Source: Agromyces sp. NDB4Y10
GTDB lineage: Bacteria; Actinomycetota; Actinomycetes; Actinomycetales; Microbacteriaceae
DNA: 64,000 nt
Assembly (NCBI RefSeq): GCF_001620055.1
Contig: NZ_LQGY01000022.1
Coordinates: 41,582-105,581, forward strand
Direction of reading: 5' to 3'
Shown: one piece after another, positions 16,178 through 24,033 of the stretch
How positions within the stretch are numbered: the first letter of the stretch is position 1
How the letters are laid out: each line of letters begins with the position of its first letter
Translations under genes and position numbers: made by a program
Notes under the pieces: model-generated
Database searches by the model: none
What the model saw: only the letters and a program-made list of their open reading frames with translations
Told to the model about the DNA's origin: nothing

Positions 16178-17790
16178 GTACCACTCCGATGCGAACGGAT
16201 GCCGCAGCCGAGGCATCCGCTGACCGCACCCGGCCCGTCATGCCGCTGTGGGCCGCGCTGCTCGTGTCCGCGCTCGGCGGCGTCGTGTACGACCTCGGGT
16301 TTCCCGGAGCGAGCGTCTGGCCGCTGGCGTTCGTCGGCATCGGCATGGCGCTCGTCTCCCTGATCGGGCGTTCCTCCTGGGCGGCCTTCCACATCGGACT
16401 CGTCTTCGGGCTCGGCTTCTACCTCACGCACGTGTCGTGGACCTCGTTGTACCTCGGGCCCGTGCCGTGGCTCGCCCTCTCGATCCTCCAGTCGTTGTTC
16501 GTGGCGGGCGGAGCCGTCCTCATCGCCCTGGCGTACCGGTGGCTGCCGCGCGCGACGTCGTCCCGCTGGGCTCGCCTCGTGCTGCTGCCGCTCCTCGTCG
16601 CCGGATTGTGGATCGTGCGCGAGACCGCGACGGGCAGCATCCCCTACGGCGGATTCCCATGGGGGCGCGCTGCCCTCAGCCAGTCCGAGAGCCCGTTCGC
16701 GCAGGTCGTGTCGTGGGTCGGCTCGAGCGGCCTGGGCCTCGTCATGGTCGCGCTCGTCGCCGGTGTCATCGAGTGGGTGCGGTTGCGCGGGTGGCGCGAC
16801 GTTCGCCGCGCGGTCCCGGTCGTCGCGCTCCTCGTGGTCGCCGTGGCGGTGCCCGCCTGGCCGACGACACCGACGGGGGAGCTCCGCGTGGCGAGCGTGC
16901 AGGGCAACGGGCCGTCGGGCTACTTCGACGAGCGCGAACCCGGCGACATCCTCGCAGCGCAGCTCGACGCGACCGAGCCGGTGCTCGACGAACCCGGCAT
17001 CGACGTGCTGCTCTGGCCCGAGGGCGGCTCGGACGTCGACCCGACCCGCAGCGCCGGGGCCGCGCGCACCTTCGACGACCTGAGCGAACGCATCGGCGCG
17101 CCCGTCGTGCTGAACACGGTGACGGTCGACGACGAGGAGCGGTTCTACAACACCTCGCTGCTCTGGGAGTCCGGCGCCGGCGCGGTCGACCGGTTCTCGA
17201 AGCGGAACCCGGTGCCCTTCGGCGAGTACATCCCCGACCGCTGGTTCTACGACGCCCTCGTCCCCGAGCTCACGGGCCTCATCCAGCGCGGCTACTCGCC
17301 GGGCACGGAACCACCCGTCTTCGACGTGGGCGGCGCGGTCGCCGGGCTCGCGATCTGCTTCGACGTCATCTACGACGGCCTCATCTGGGAGGGCGCGCGC
17401 GACGGCGCGGAGCTCTACCTCCTGCAGACCAACAACGCCGACTTCCGCGGCACCGACGAGAACCAGCAGCAGCTCGCGATCGCGCGGCTGCGCGCGATCG
17501 AGACCGGCCGCTCCGTGGTGAACATCTCCACGGTCGGCACCAGCCAGGTCATCGACCCCACCGGTCGCACCGTCGACGAACTCCCGGCGTACGAGGCCGG
17601 GGCCATGGTGACCGACGTCGAGCTGCGCGAGGGACTCACGCCGGCGGTCGTGCTGGGCGGATTCGTGCCGACGCTCACGGTGATCGCGGCGATCGGCGGT
17701 CTCATCGCGGTCGGGGTGCGTGGGCGGACGCAGAACGCCCCGCGCCGGACGGGATCCGGGCGGGGCGACGGCGGGGAATCGGCGGTCTAG
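16174..17790 (+). CDS. lnt: Apolipoprotein N-acyltransferase Lnt
   Basis: Membrane enzyme transferring the third acyl chain to lipoproteins. The 538-residue product has about seven N-terminal membrane segments and a C-terminal one around a nitrilase-like domain. The catalytic triad positions are visible: Glu in LLWPEGGSD, Lys in FSKRNPVPFGEY and Cys in AICFDVIYDGLIW. ATG 16174 overlaps the helY stop (ATGA). It converges on rbpA with overlapping stop codons and no spacer. Likely clients in this window are the FKBP and CtaC lipoproteins. Confidence 0.93.
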   Translation: MSTTPMRTDAAAEASADRTRPVMPLWAALLVSALGGVVYDLGFPGASVWPLAFVGIGMALVSLIGRSSWAAFHIGLVFGLGFYLTHVSWTSLYLGPVPWLALSILQSLFVAGGAVLIALAYRWLPRATSSRWARLVLLPLLVAGLWIVRETATGSIPYGGFPWGRAALSQSESPFAQVVSWVGSSGLGLVMVALVAGVIEWVRLRGWRDVRRAVPVVALLVVAVAVPAWPTTPTGELRVASVQGNGPSGYFDEREPGDILAAQLDATEPVLDEPGIDVLLWPEGGSDVDPTRSAGAARTFDDLSERIGAPVVLNTVTVDDEERFYNTSLLWESGAGAVDRFSKRNPVPFGEYIPDRWFYDALVPELTGLIQRGYSPGTEPPVFDVGGAVAGLAICFDVIYDGLIWEGARDGAELYLLQTNNADFRGTDENQQQLAIARLRAIETGRSVVNISTVGTSQVIDPTGRTVDELPAYEAGAMVTDVELREGLTPAVVLGGFVPTLTVIAAIGGLIAVGVRGRTQNAPRRTGSGRGDGGESAV

Positions 17791-18152
17791 GCGCCGATCT
17801 TCTGCTGGCCGCGTCGGGCCCGCAGGTAGTTGAGGCGCTCCTGAAGGAGTTCCTCGAGCTCGGCGCGCGTGCGGCGCTCGAGCAGCATCTCCCAGTGGGT
17901 ACGGGCGACCTTCTCGCCCGACCGGTCGATCTCGACCGGCTTCGAGTCCACGAGGAGGACCGCGGAGCTGCCGCAGTGGCGGCATTCCCACATCTCGGGG
18001 ATCTCGGCCTCCGTCGAGAAGGTCATGACCGTGTCGCGCCCGCACGCCTCGCACTGGTAGGTGTAGTCGGCACGGTCGGCGAACACGACGCCGTCCTCGC
18101 TCTGCAGGCTCTGGGCGCCGATTCGCATGCCCCGAAGGCTCCGGTCCGCCAT
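17787..18152 (-). CDS. rbpA: RNA polymerase-binding protein RbpA
   Basis: Actinobacteria-specific RNA polymerase activator that binds the housekeeping sigma factor and stabilises the open complex. The 121-residue product has the expected order: N-terminal tail with SLRGMRIGAQSLQSE, zinc-ribbon-like core (QCEACGRD ... WECRHCGS, a Cys4 set), the basic linker, and the sigma-interaction domain (RTHWEMLLERRTRAELEELL). ATG 18152 has AGAGGAG seven bases upstream. Its partner sigA is at 57981-59342. The stop is overlapped by the lnt stop (17787-17790). Confidence 0.97.
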   Translation of the reverse strand: MADRSLRGMRIGAQSLQSEDGVVFADRADYTYQCEACGRDTVMTFSTEAEIPEMWECRHCGSSAVLLVDSKPVEIDRSGEKVARTHWEMLLERRTRAELEELLQERLNYLRARRGQQKIGA

Positions 18153-18166
18153 GGCGTACTCCTCTC

Positions 18167-18191
18167 GATCGTCAATCAGGTATAGACGATC
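18167..18191. promoter_or_regulatory. Inverted repeat in the rbpA upstream region
   Basis: GATCGTC and GACGATC (7-bp perfect arms) flank 11 AT-richer bases that include TATACC on the minus strand. The site lies 15-39 bp upstream of the rbpA ATG and overlaps the plausible minus-10 region. It could be an operator or a leader hairpin. Confidence 0.45.
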
Positions 18192-18238
18192 AAGCTGGGC
18201 GTATTCTTCCCGGGGGCTGGGGTTTTGCCGGGGAACTC

Positions 18239-18994
18239 TCAGCTTCCCGAGACGACCCGCAGCGCGACGTCGGCCCGGTCGGTGACGATGCCGTCGACGC
18301 CGAGTCGCAGCAGCCGTCGCATGTCCGCCTCGGCGTTGACCGTCCACACGTGCACTTCGAGGCCGGCGGCGTGCGCGCGTTCGAGCAGGCGTGGCGTCAG
18401 CAGCGGGACCCGCCCCACGCGCTCGGGGATCTGGAGCACCTGGGCACCTGCCACCGCCCGACGCAGCAGGGCCGGGCTCCCGACGACGGATGCCGCCCGC
18501 GCCCGCAGCACGGAAGCGCGCCCCGCCGAGGTCACGACCCCCGGAAGCATCGCCGCGAGCCGGCGGCGCCGCGCGTCGGAGAACGCCGTGAGCAGTACCC
18601 GATCCCGGGCGTCGGCAGCCCGGATGGCCTCCACCGTCGCGGCGACCGCCGGATCCGTCTTGACGTCGATGTTGAATCGCGCCGCGGGGAACGCATGCAG
18701 TGCTTCGATCAGGGTCGGGAAGCCCTGGCCGTGTCCGAGGTCGACCCGGCGCAGCGCATCCGCAGTGAGGTCGGCGACCCGCTCGGTCCGACCGGGTGCG
18801 ACGCGCCCGAGCTCGGGGTCGTGGGCGATCACGGCCTCGCCGTCGGCACTGAGGTGCACGTCGGTCTCGAGGTAACCGGCACCCGCGCGCACGGCGTGCT
18901 CGAAGGCGAGCAGGGTGTTCTCGGGTGCGTCGAGCGCCAGCCCGCGGTGCGCGAGCACGCGGGGCGCCGCCGGTTCGAACCAGGGCGAGCCCAC
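18239..18994 (-). CDS. Glycerophosphodiester phosphodiesterase family protein
   Basis: Predicted GDPD hydrolysing glycerophosphodiesters to glycerol 3-phosphate, 251 residues with no signal peptide, hence cytosolic. TIM-barrel catalytic motifs: LAHRGLALDAPENT near residue 14 (His-Arg, Glu-Asn), YLETDVHLSADGEAVIAHDPEL near 40-60, and FNIDVKTD near 108. GTG 18994 lies 7 nt after the SPFH gene stop, which suggests coupling in an nfeD-SPFH-GDPD run; rbpA follows 86 nt later. No good Shine-Dalgarno site is seen. Confidence 0.9.
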   Translation of the reverse strand: MGSPWFEPAAPRVLAHRGLALDAPENTLLAFEHAVRAGAGYLETDVHLSADGEAVIAHDPELGRVAPGRTERVADLTADALRRVDLGHGQGFPTLIEALHAFPAARFNIDVKTDPAVAATVEAIRAADARDRVLLTAFSDARRRRLAAMLPGVVTSAGRASVLRARAASVVGSPALLRRAVAGAQVLQIPERVGRVPLLTPRLLERAHAAGLEVHVWTVNAEADMRRLLRLGVDGIVTDRADVALRVVSGS

Positions 18995-19001
18995 GGGAGG
19001 G

Positions 19002-19931
19002 TCAGCCGGGCAGGTCCGTGCGGGTACCCGGTGCGCCGGTCGCGCCGTCCTTCGGCGTGAAGGCGCCGCCGATCCCCTTCAGGGCCTCGGTGAGCTCGCT
19101 CGGGATGATCCAGAGCTTGTTCGACGCGCCCTCGGCGAGCTGGGGGAGCATCTGCAGGTACTGGTAGCCGAGCAGCTTGGGGTCGGGGTCGCCCTTGTGG
19201 ATGGCGTCGAAGACCGTGAGGATCGCCTCGGCCTCACCCTGTGCACGGAGCACGGCGGCCTTGGCGTCGCCCTCGGCCTTGAGGATCGAGGCCTGCCGGG
19301 CACCCTCGGCCTCGAGGATGGCGGACTGCTTCGTGCCCTCGGCGGTGAGGATCGCGGCGCGGCGGTCGCGCTCCGCGCGCATCTGCTTCTCCATCGAGTC
19401 CTGGATGGACAGGGGCGGATCGATCGCCTTGAGCTCGACGCGGGAGACGCGGATGCCCCACTTGCCGGTCGCCTCGTCGAGCACGATGCGGAGCTGGCCG
19501 TTGATGTTGTCGCGGCTCGTGAGTGCCTCTTCGAGGTTCAGGCCGCCGACCACGTTGCGGAGGGTGGTCGTGGTGAGCTGCTCGACCGCGCCGAGGTAGT
19601 TGTTGATCTCGTAGGTCGCCGCGCGGGCGTCGGTGACTTGGAAGTAGACGACCGTGTCGATCGACACGACGAGGTTGTCCTCGGTGATCACCGGCTGCGG
19701 AGGGAACGAGACGACCTGCTCGCGCATGTCGACGAGCGGCAGCAGCCGGTCGATGAAGGGCACGAGGAGGTTCAGGCCGGGGGAGAGGGTCTTGTGGTAC
19801 CGGCCGAGCCGTTCGACGACGCCCGAGTACGCCTGGGGGACGATCCGGATGGATCGCGCGATGACCACGATCGCGAAGATCGCGATCGCCGCGACGACGA
19901 CCAGGGTGATGATGGGGCCGATGTCGTTCAC
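19002..19931 (-). CDS. SPFH/Band 7 (stomatin-like) membrane protein
   Basis: Membrane-microdomain scaffold of the stomatin/QmcA group, 309 residues. One N-terminal membrane helix (IITLVVVAAIAIFAIVVIA) precedes RIVPQAYSGVVERLGRYHKT, the Band 7 domain (about 30-200; DMREQVVSFPPQPVITEDN) and a coiled-coil-forming Glu/Ala-rich stretch (AAILTAEGTKQSAILEAEGA). It overlaps nfeD by 4 nt, the classic NfeD-SPFH operon in which the pair is thought to act together at the membrane. Confidence 0.93.
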   Translation of the reverse strand: MNDIGPIITLVVVAAIAIFAIVVIARSIRIVPQAYSGVVERLGRYHKTLSPGLNLLVPFIDRLLPLVDMREQVVSFPPQPVITEDNLVVSIDTVVYFQVTDARAATYEINNYLGAVEQLTTTTLRNVVGGLNLEEALTSRDNINGQLRIVLDEATGKWGIRVSRVELKAIDPPLSIQDSMEKQMRAERDRRAAILTAEGTKQSAILEAEGARQASILKAEGDAKAAVLRAQGEAEAILTVFDAIHKGDPDPKLLGYQYLQMLPQLAEGASNKLWIIPSELTEALKGIGGAFTPKDGATGAPGTRTDLPG

Positions 19932-20401
19932 GCCTGGGCGCTCCTCTCAATGGGCACGACGACCGCCGTCGCGCCGTCGATGCCGGTGACGAGCACGCGC
20001 TCGCCCGCGGCGACGTCCGCCTGCTCGGTGATGGGCGAGAGCCGCGCCGTCCAGACGTCGCCGTTGTGCAGCTTGACCTGGCCGCCGGCGGCGGTGACCG
20101 TGCGCACCACGCTGCCCTCGGCGCCGATCAGCGCATCGACGTTGCTGCGCGCCGGATCCGCACCGCGGCGCAGCAGCCGCAGCAGCGATGGTCGAAGCGT
20201 CAGCAGCAGTGCGACCGCGACGACGGCGGCCACGATGAACTGCGCCCACCAGGGGATGCCGGTGAGGCCGGAGAGCAGTCCCGCGACGCTGCCGAGCGCG
20301 AGCATGAGGAACGTCATCTCGAGGGTGAACACCTCGATGGTCGCGAACACGAGGATCAGCACCAGCCAGGCGATCCACGCGTACTGCGTCAGCACATCCA
20401 C
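19928..20401 (-). CDS. nfeD: NfeD-like membrane protein
   Basis: Short NfeD (NfeD1b type), 157 residues. Three or four hydrophobic segments (WIAWLVLILVFATIEVFTLE; MLALGSVAGLLSGL; FIVAAVVAVALLLTL) are followed by a C-terminal OB-fold domain (GAEGSVVRTVTAAGGQVKLH; AAGERVLVTGIDGATAVV). No protease domain is present. GTG 20401 has AAGGAG six bases upstream. Start of the nfeD-SPFH-GDPD unit. Confidence 0.9.
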   Translation of the reverse strand: MDVLTQYAWIAWLVLILVFATIEVFTLEMTFLMLALGSVAGLLSGLTGIPWWAQFIVAAVVAVALLLTLRPSLLRLLRRGADPARSNVDALIGAEGSVVRTVTAAGGQVKLHNGDVWTARLSPITEQADVAAGERVLVTGIDGATAVVVPIERSAQA

Positions 20402-20525
20402 TTCGACTCCTTCGGGCTACCTCGAACCTATCAGCGCGCGGGACGCCGGTGGGGGAGTTGGTAGTCTCGGGGGCGGCGCTCCGCGTGGCGCCCAGCCATC
20501 CCCGCACCGCATCGAGGAGCCCATC

Positions 20526-21293
20526 GTGACCAACCCGCTCGCCCCCGGATCGCTCGACGGTCGCGTCGCCGTCGTCACGGGCTCGTCCCGCGGCATCGGC
20601 GCCGACACCGCACGGTATCTCGCCGAAGCGGGCGCCGCCGTCGTGATCAACTACCGCAGCAAGGCGCCGCGAGCCGAGAAGATCGTCGGCGAGATCACCG
20701 CCGCGGGCGGTCGGGCGATCGCGGTCGGCGCCGACCTGACGGATGCCGCGTCGGTCCGGGCGATGTTCGAGCGCGCCGTCGACGAGTTCGGGCCGATCGA
20801 CCTCCTCGTGCTCAATGCCTCGGGCGGCATGGAGTCCGGCATGGGGGAGGACTACGCGATGCGCCTGAACCGCGACGCGCAGGTCAACGTCGTCGAGAAC
20901 GCGCTGCCCCACCTCGCCGAGCACTCGCGGATCGTGTTCGTCACCAGCCACCAGGCGCACTTCATCCGTACGACGCCGACGATGCCGGAGTACGAGCCGG
21001 TCGCGCTCTCGAAGCGAGCCGGTGAGGACGCACTCCGGGCGAAGCTGCCCGAACTCGACGCGAAGGGCGTCGAGTTCGTCGTCGTCTCCGGCGACATGAT
21101 CGAGGGCACCATCACCGCGACGCTGCTCGAGCGCGCCAACCCGGGTGCCATCGCCGCGCGCAAGGAGGACGCGGGCAAGCTGTACAACGTCGCGGAGTTC
21201 GCCGCCGAGGTCGCGGCCGCCGCCGTCGACCCGGTCCCGGACGACCACACGCGCTACGTCGGCGACGTCTCCGGCTTCTCGCCCGAGCGCTAG
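20526..21293 (+). CDS. SDR family oxidoreductase
   Basis: Classical-fold short-chain dehydrogenase, 255 residues, with cofactor motif TGSSRGIGADTARYLAE near residue 19 and NYRSKAPRAE suggesting NADP(H) preference. NASGG replaces the usual NNAG. The active-site Tyr-x-x-x-Lys is YEPVALSK with a preceding SHQAHF rather than a clear Ser. This atypical site leaves catalytic activity uncertain. GTG 20526 is preceded by GAGGAG. A TAGTCT minus-10 box sits 65 bp upstream (20461). Substrate unknown. Confidence 0.88.
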   Translation: MTNPLAPGSLDGRVAVVTGSSRGIGADTARYLAEAGAAVVINYRSKAPRAEKIVGEITAAGGRAIAVGADLTDAASVRAMFERAVDEFGPIDLLVLNASGGMESGMGEDYAMRLNRDAQVNVVENALPHLAEHSRIVFVTSHQAHFIRTTPTMPEYEPVALSKRAGEDALRAKLPELDAKGVEFVVVSGDMIEGTITATLLERANPGAIAARKEDAGKLYNVAEFAAEVAAAAVDPVPDDHTRYVGDVSGFSPER

Positions 21294-21301
21294 CGCGAGA
21301 G

Positions 21302-21336
21302 GCGGGGCCGGTCGAATCCGAGACGACCGGCCCCGC
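21302..21336. terminator. Bidirectional terminator between SDR and HdeD-like genes
   Basis: Perfect 13-bp stem GCGGGGCCGGTCG / CGACCGGCCCCGC with a 9-nt loop, lying 8 bp after the SDR stop and 23 bp from the convergent gene's stop. Confidence 0.85.
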
Positions 21337-21359
21337 AGTCCGCCCTGCAGCCCCCCGAC

Positions 21360-21968
21360 TCAGGCGGACACTTGGAGATCACGACCGAACGTGAACGCCC
21401 GGACGATCTGCATGATGCCGAGGATGATCAGCGAGATGCCGGTCACCCAGAAGAGGATGACGGCGCCCCACAGCGGCGAGAAGAGCAGCACGATGCCGGC
21501 GATGACGCTGAGCAGGCCGAAGAAGATCGACCAGCCCTTGGACGCCGAGTTGCCGGCCTGGGCGAGGGCGACCGCACCTTCGACGATCCAGAGGATGCCG
21601 ACGAGCACGCCGAGGAAGATCCCCAGCACCACGGCGCTCTCGCTGGGGCTCGTGAGCATGAGGATGCCGCCGATCACGAAGAGCACGCCGAGGATGATGT
21701 CGAGCGCCCTCGCGCCGCCGGAGAGACCCTTCGAGAAGATGCCGAGTCCGACGTAGGCGAGGCCGGCGATGAGGAAGTAGATCCCGATGAGGACCGTGAG
21801 CACGATCGCGGAGTTCTTCGGCCAGAACGTGATGAAGATCCCGGCGATCAACGCGAGGACGCCGGTGATGCCGAGGGCGACGCGGATGGTGCTGACGGCC
21901 GATCTCGTGAGGTCGGCGGAATCGAACGCGAATGCGGCGAAGCCGCTGCTGGACTGCGGGGACGACAT
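21360..21968 (-). CDS. HdeD family (DUF308) membrane protein
   Basis: A 202-residue six-helix membrane protein of the HdeD/DUF308 family, which consists of pairs of helices in three repeats (GVLALIAGIFITFWP; YFLIAGLAYVGLGIFS; GVLFVIGGILMLTSP; LGVLVGILWIVEGAVAL; FGLLSVIAGIVLLFSP; GISLIILGIMQIVRAF). E. coli HdeD is linked to acid resistance, but no function is known in actinobacteria. ATG 21968 follows GGAAGGAG at good distance. Monocistronic. Confidence 0.88.
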   Translation of the reverse strand: MSSPQSSSGFAAFAFDSADLTRSAVSTIRVALGITGVLALIAGIFITFWPKNSAIVLTVLIGIYFLIAGLAYVGLGIFSKGLSGGARALDIILGVLFVIGGILMLTSPSESAVVLGIFLGVLVGILWIVEGAVALAQAGNSASKGWSIFFGLLSVIAGIVLLFSPLWGAVILFWVTGISLIILGIMQIVRAFTFGRDLQVSA

Positions 21969-22011
21969 GACGACGACTCCTTCCGGCACGCGCGGGGTTG
22001 CGTGCTCGCGC

Positions 22012-23100
22012 TCAGCGTATGCCCGCGGGTCCTTCGGAGCGCGGAGGAAACCGCGTGCTTCCCGGCGTGTCGCGGTCCTGTCGCCGGTGCTGGCCGATCC
22101 AGTCGTCGATGTCCTCCCACTCCTGGAGGAGCCAGTCGAACCGTTCCTCGCGGGCGGTCGGGATCTCGTTCCGCGGCACTCGCCAGAACCGCATGACGAT
22201 GGTCTTGTCGGTCGGGAGCTCGCGCCAGACGTCCGTGATGGTCCGGATCCGTTCGAGTCCGGTGTGGGCCACGAAGTAGACGTCGGCATCGGGCGCGGCG
22301 TCCAGCGCGGCGAAGAAGCCGCCGGGTCGCGGGGCCATGACGTTCTGCAAGCGCGCAGCCCGGTCTGCGGCTGCGTGGAGCCCCGCGGCGCGCAGCCGCT
22401 CGATCGCACGGGTGCGCCGTCGTTCGGTGAAGTTCCCGCCCTCCGGGAAGATGACGAGCGCGTCGCGCGGCCCCATGTCGGTGGCGAGGTCGCGGATCCG
22501 GTCGAGGAGGAGGTGGTCGACGGGGCGGTGCGCATCCGGGGCCGGTTCCGGCGCCAGGAACCGGTTCGGCAGGCGATTGAGGACGACGTCGATCGCCGGG
22601 TCCCACTGCATCGTGTCCTTCAGGACGATCCGCGGCGATCGCTCGAACCAGTCGAACACCGCGTGCACGAGGATGAACGAGTCGCCCGGGCCGGCGTGGC
22701 GGCTGGCGATGACCCTCGGCCCGTCGTCGTCGTGGAACCCTGCCGGCACGCGCACGTCGATGTCCAGGCGGAGGACCCATCGTCCGTTCCAGAACAGGAA
22801 CTCGAGCATGCGAGCCACGAAACGATATTGCGCTCTCCGGAAGGTGGGTGAGTGGATGCGAAGCCCGAACCCGGACGCGACCCAGAGTGCGAACAGCCCG
22901 ATCAGGGCCGCGGCATCCCACAGCAGGTAGAGGTTGCCCATCCACAGCAGCCGCGGCGTCCGCAATCGGGTCTCGAGGAGCAGCGAGACGGCGACGGCGA
23001 CCACGAGCCAGAGGGGCAGCAGCGCCGTGACCGCGATCGCGGCGACGACCACCGCCGGCGCCAGGACGAGGCGCCGGACCCATCTCGGCGGGACGCGCAT
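22012..23100 (-). CDS. PlsC-domain acyltransferase-like membrane protein
   Basis: A 362-residue protein with two or three N-terminal membrane segments and an acyltransferase domain of the PlsC/LPLAT fold: H-x4-D motif ASRHAGPGDSF near residue 133 and motif III FPEGGNFTERRR near 217. Likely transfers acyl groups onto a glycerolipid, although the motifs are slightly divergent (FPEG kept, fourth block weak). It starts one base after the patatin gene ends, so the two are probably co-transcribed and may act in phospholipid remodelling. Confidence 0.8.
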   Translation of the reverse strand: MRVPPRWVRRLVLAPAVVVAAIAVTALLPLWLVVAVAVSLLLETRLRTPRLLWMGNLYLLWDAAALIGLFALWVASGFGLRIHSPTFRRAQYRFVARMLEFLFWNGRWVLRLDIDVRVPAGFHDDDGPRVIASRHAGPGDSFILVHAVFDWFERSPRIVLKDTMQWDPAIDVVLNRLPNRFLAPEPAPDAHRPVDHLLLDRIRDLATDMGPRDALVIFPEGGNFTERRRTRAIERLRAAGLHAAADRAARLQNVMAPRPGGFFAALDAAPDADVYFVAHTGLERIRTITDVWRELPTDKTIVMRFWRVPRNEIPTAREERFDWLLQEWEDIDDWIGQHRRQDRDTPGSTRFPPRSEGPAGIR

Positions 23101-23101
23101 G

Positions 23102-23941
23102 TCAGGAGGACGACCGGCGGCTCGCGTGGGGCGCCGCGGCCTCCGTGTCGAGGTGGTCGGACGCGGCCTGATGGGCCCGCTCCATCCGTCGGCGCACGGC
23201 GACGGGGGAGAGGTTGCGGGCGATGCGGTTGTCGCGTTCGCTCGCGGTGCCCGTGGGAAGCAGGTGCAGGCGCGTCGTGGGCGGCAGCGCCGCCCGGTCG
23301 CGCGCGAACCGATGGCGGCGGGAGATCTCGAAGGCGACGCGGGCGTTGTCGAATTGGTTCCGGGGCGCCGAGAGCGGGTGCTCGATCCGCCCCACCTGCA
23401 TCACGTAGATGTCGGTGGCTCCCGCGGCCGCGGCTTCGCTGATCGGGATCGAGTTCACGATGCCGCCGTCGACGAAGTGCTCGTCGCCGATGCGCACGGC
23501 CGGGAACACCCCGGGCAGCGCCGCGGAGGCGAGGACCGCGGGCACGAGCGGCCCTTCGGCGAACCAGTGCTCGGCCGCCCGCTCGATGCTCGCCGCGCAG
23601 CACCGGAATTCGACCTCGAGGTCGGCGAACGTGCGGACGCGGGGGAGAGCGCCCTCGAGGAGCCGCACGAGCGGTCCGCGCGACATCACGTGCGCCCGGC
23701 CGGGCCGCACCCCGAGCCCGGTCGTGAGGACTCGGGCGTCCCGCGACGTCCAGGCGTGGTCCAGTCGGTCGATGCACCGGTCGGGGTCGGCGGCGACGAT
23801 CGCGCCGTTGATCGCGCCGATCGACGTCCCCACGACGAGGTCGGGCCGGATGCCGCGCTCGAGCACCGCGCGGAGCATGCCCACCTGCACGGCGCCCAGG
23901 ACGCCGCCACCGCCGAGCACGAACGCCACCTTCGCGGTCAT
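23102..23941 (-). CDS. Patatin-like phospholipase
   Basis: Serine acyl hydrolase with a Ser-Asp dyad, 279 residues: glycine-rich oxyanion loop LGGGGVLGAVQVG at about 9-21, nucleophile elbow VVGTSIGAINGA near 36, and Asp motif FVDGGIVNSIP near 157. No signal peptide. ATG 23941 (MTAKVAFVLGGGG) is the natural domain start. An upstream in-frame extension is not supported. It lies one base upstream of the PlsC-like gene, forming a two-gene lipid unit. Confidence 0.9.
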   Translation of the reverse strand: MTAKVAFVLGGGGVLGAVQVGMLRAVLERGIRPDLVVGTSIGAINGAIVAADPDRCIDRLDHAWTSRDARVLTTGLGVRPGRAHVMSRGPLVRLLEGALPRVRTFADLEVEFRCCAASIERAAEHWFAEGPLVPAVLASAALPGVFPAVRIGDEHFVDGGIVNSIPISEAAAAGATDIYVMQVGRIEHPLSAPRNQFDNARVAFEISRRHRFARDRAALPPTTRLHLLPTGTASERDNRIARNLSPVAVRRRMERAHQAASDHLDTEAAAPHASRRSSS

Positions 23942-24033
23942 GGCAGCATTCTCGCACTCGGCCCGTCGGCGCAAGCCCCCGGCGCGGACTCGCCGCCTCG
24001 ACCAGACTGGAACGCTCGTGAGGAAGGGGTCGC

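Noticed and set aside
17787..18347. Longer minus-strand reading of rbpA starting near 18347
   Set aside because: The extension is Arg/Ala-rich without homology, and the strong AGAGGAG site lies before ATG 18152.
18965..18980. GTTCGAAC near 18973 as a second SOS box
   Set aside because: Lacks the 4-nt centre of the TCGAAC-N4-GTTCGA consensus and lies inside the GDPD coding region.
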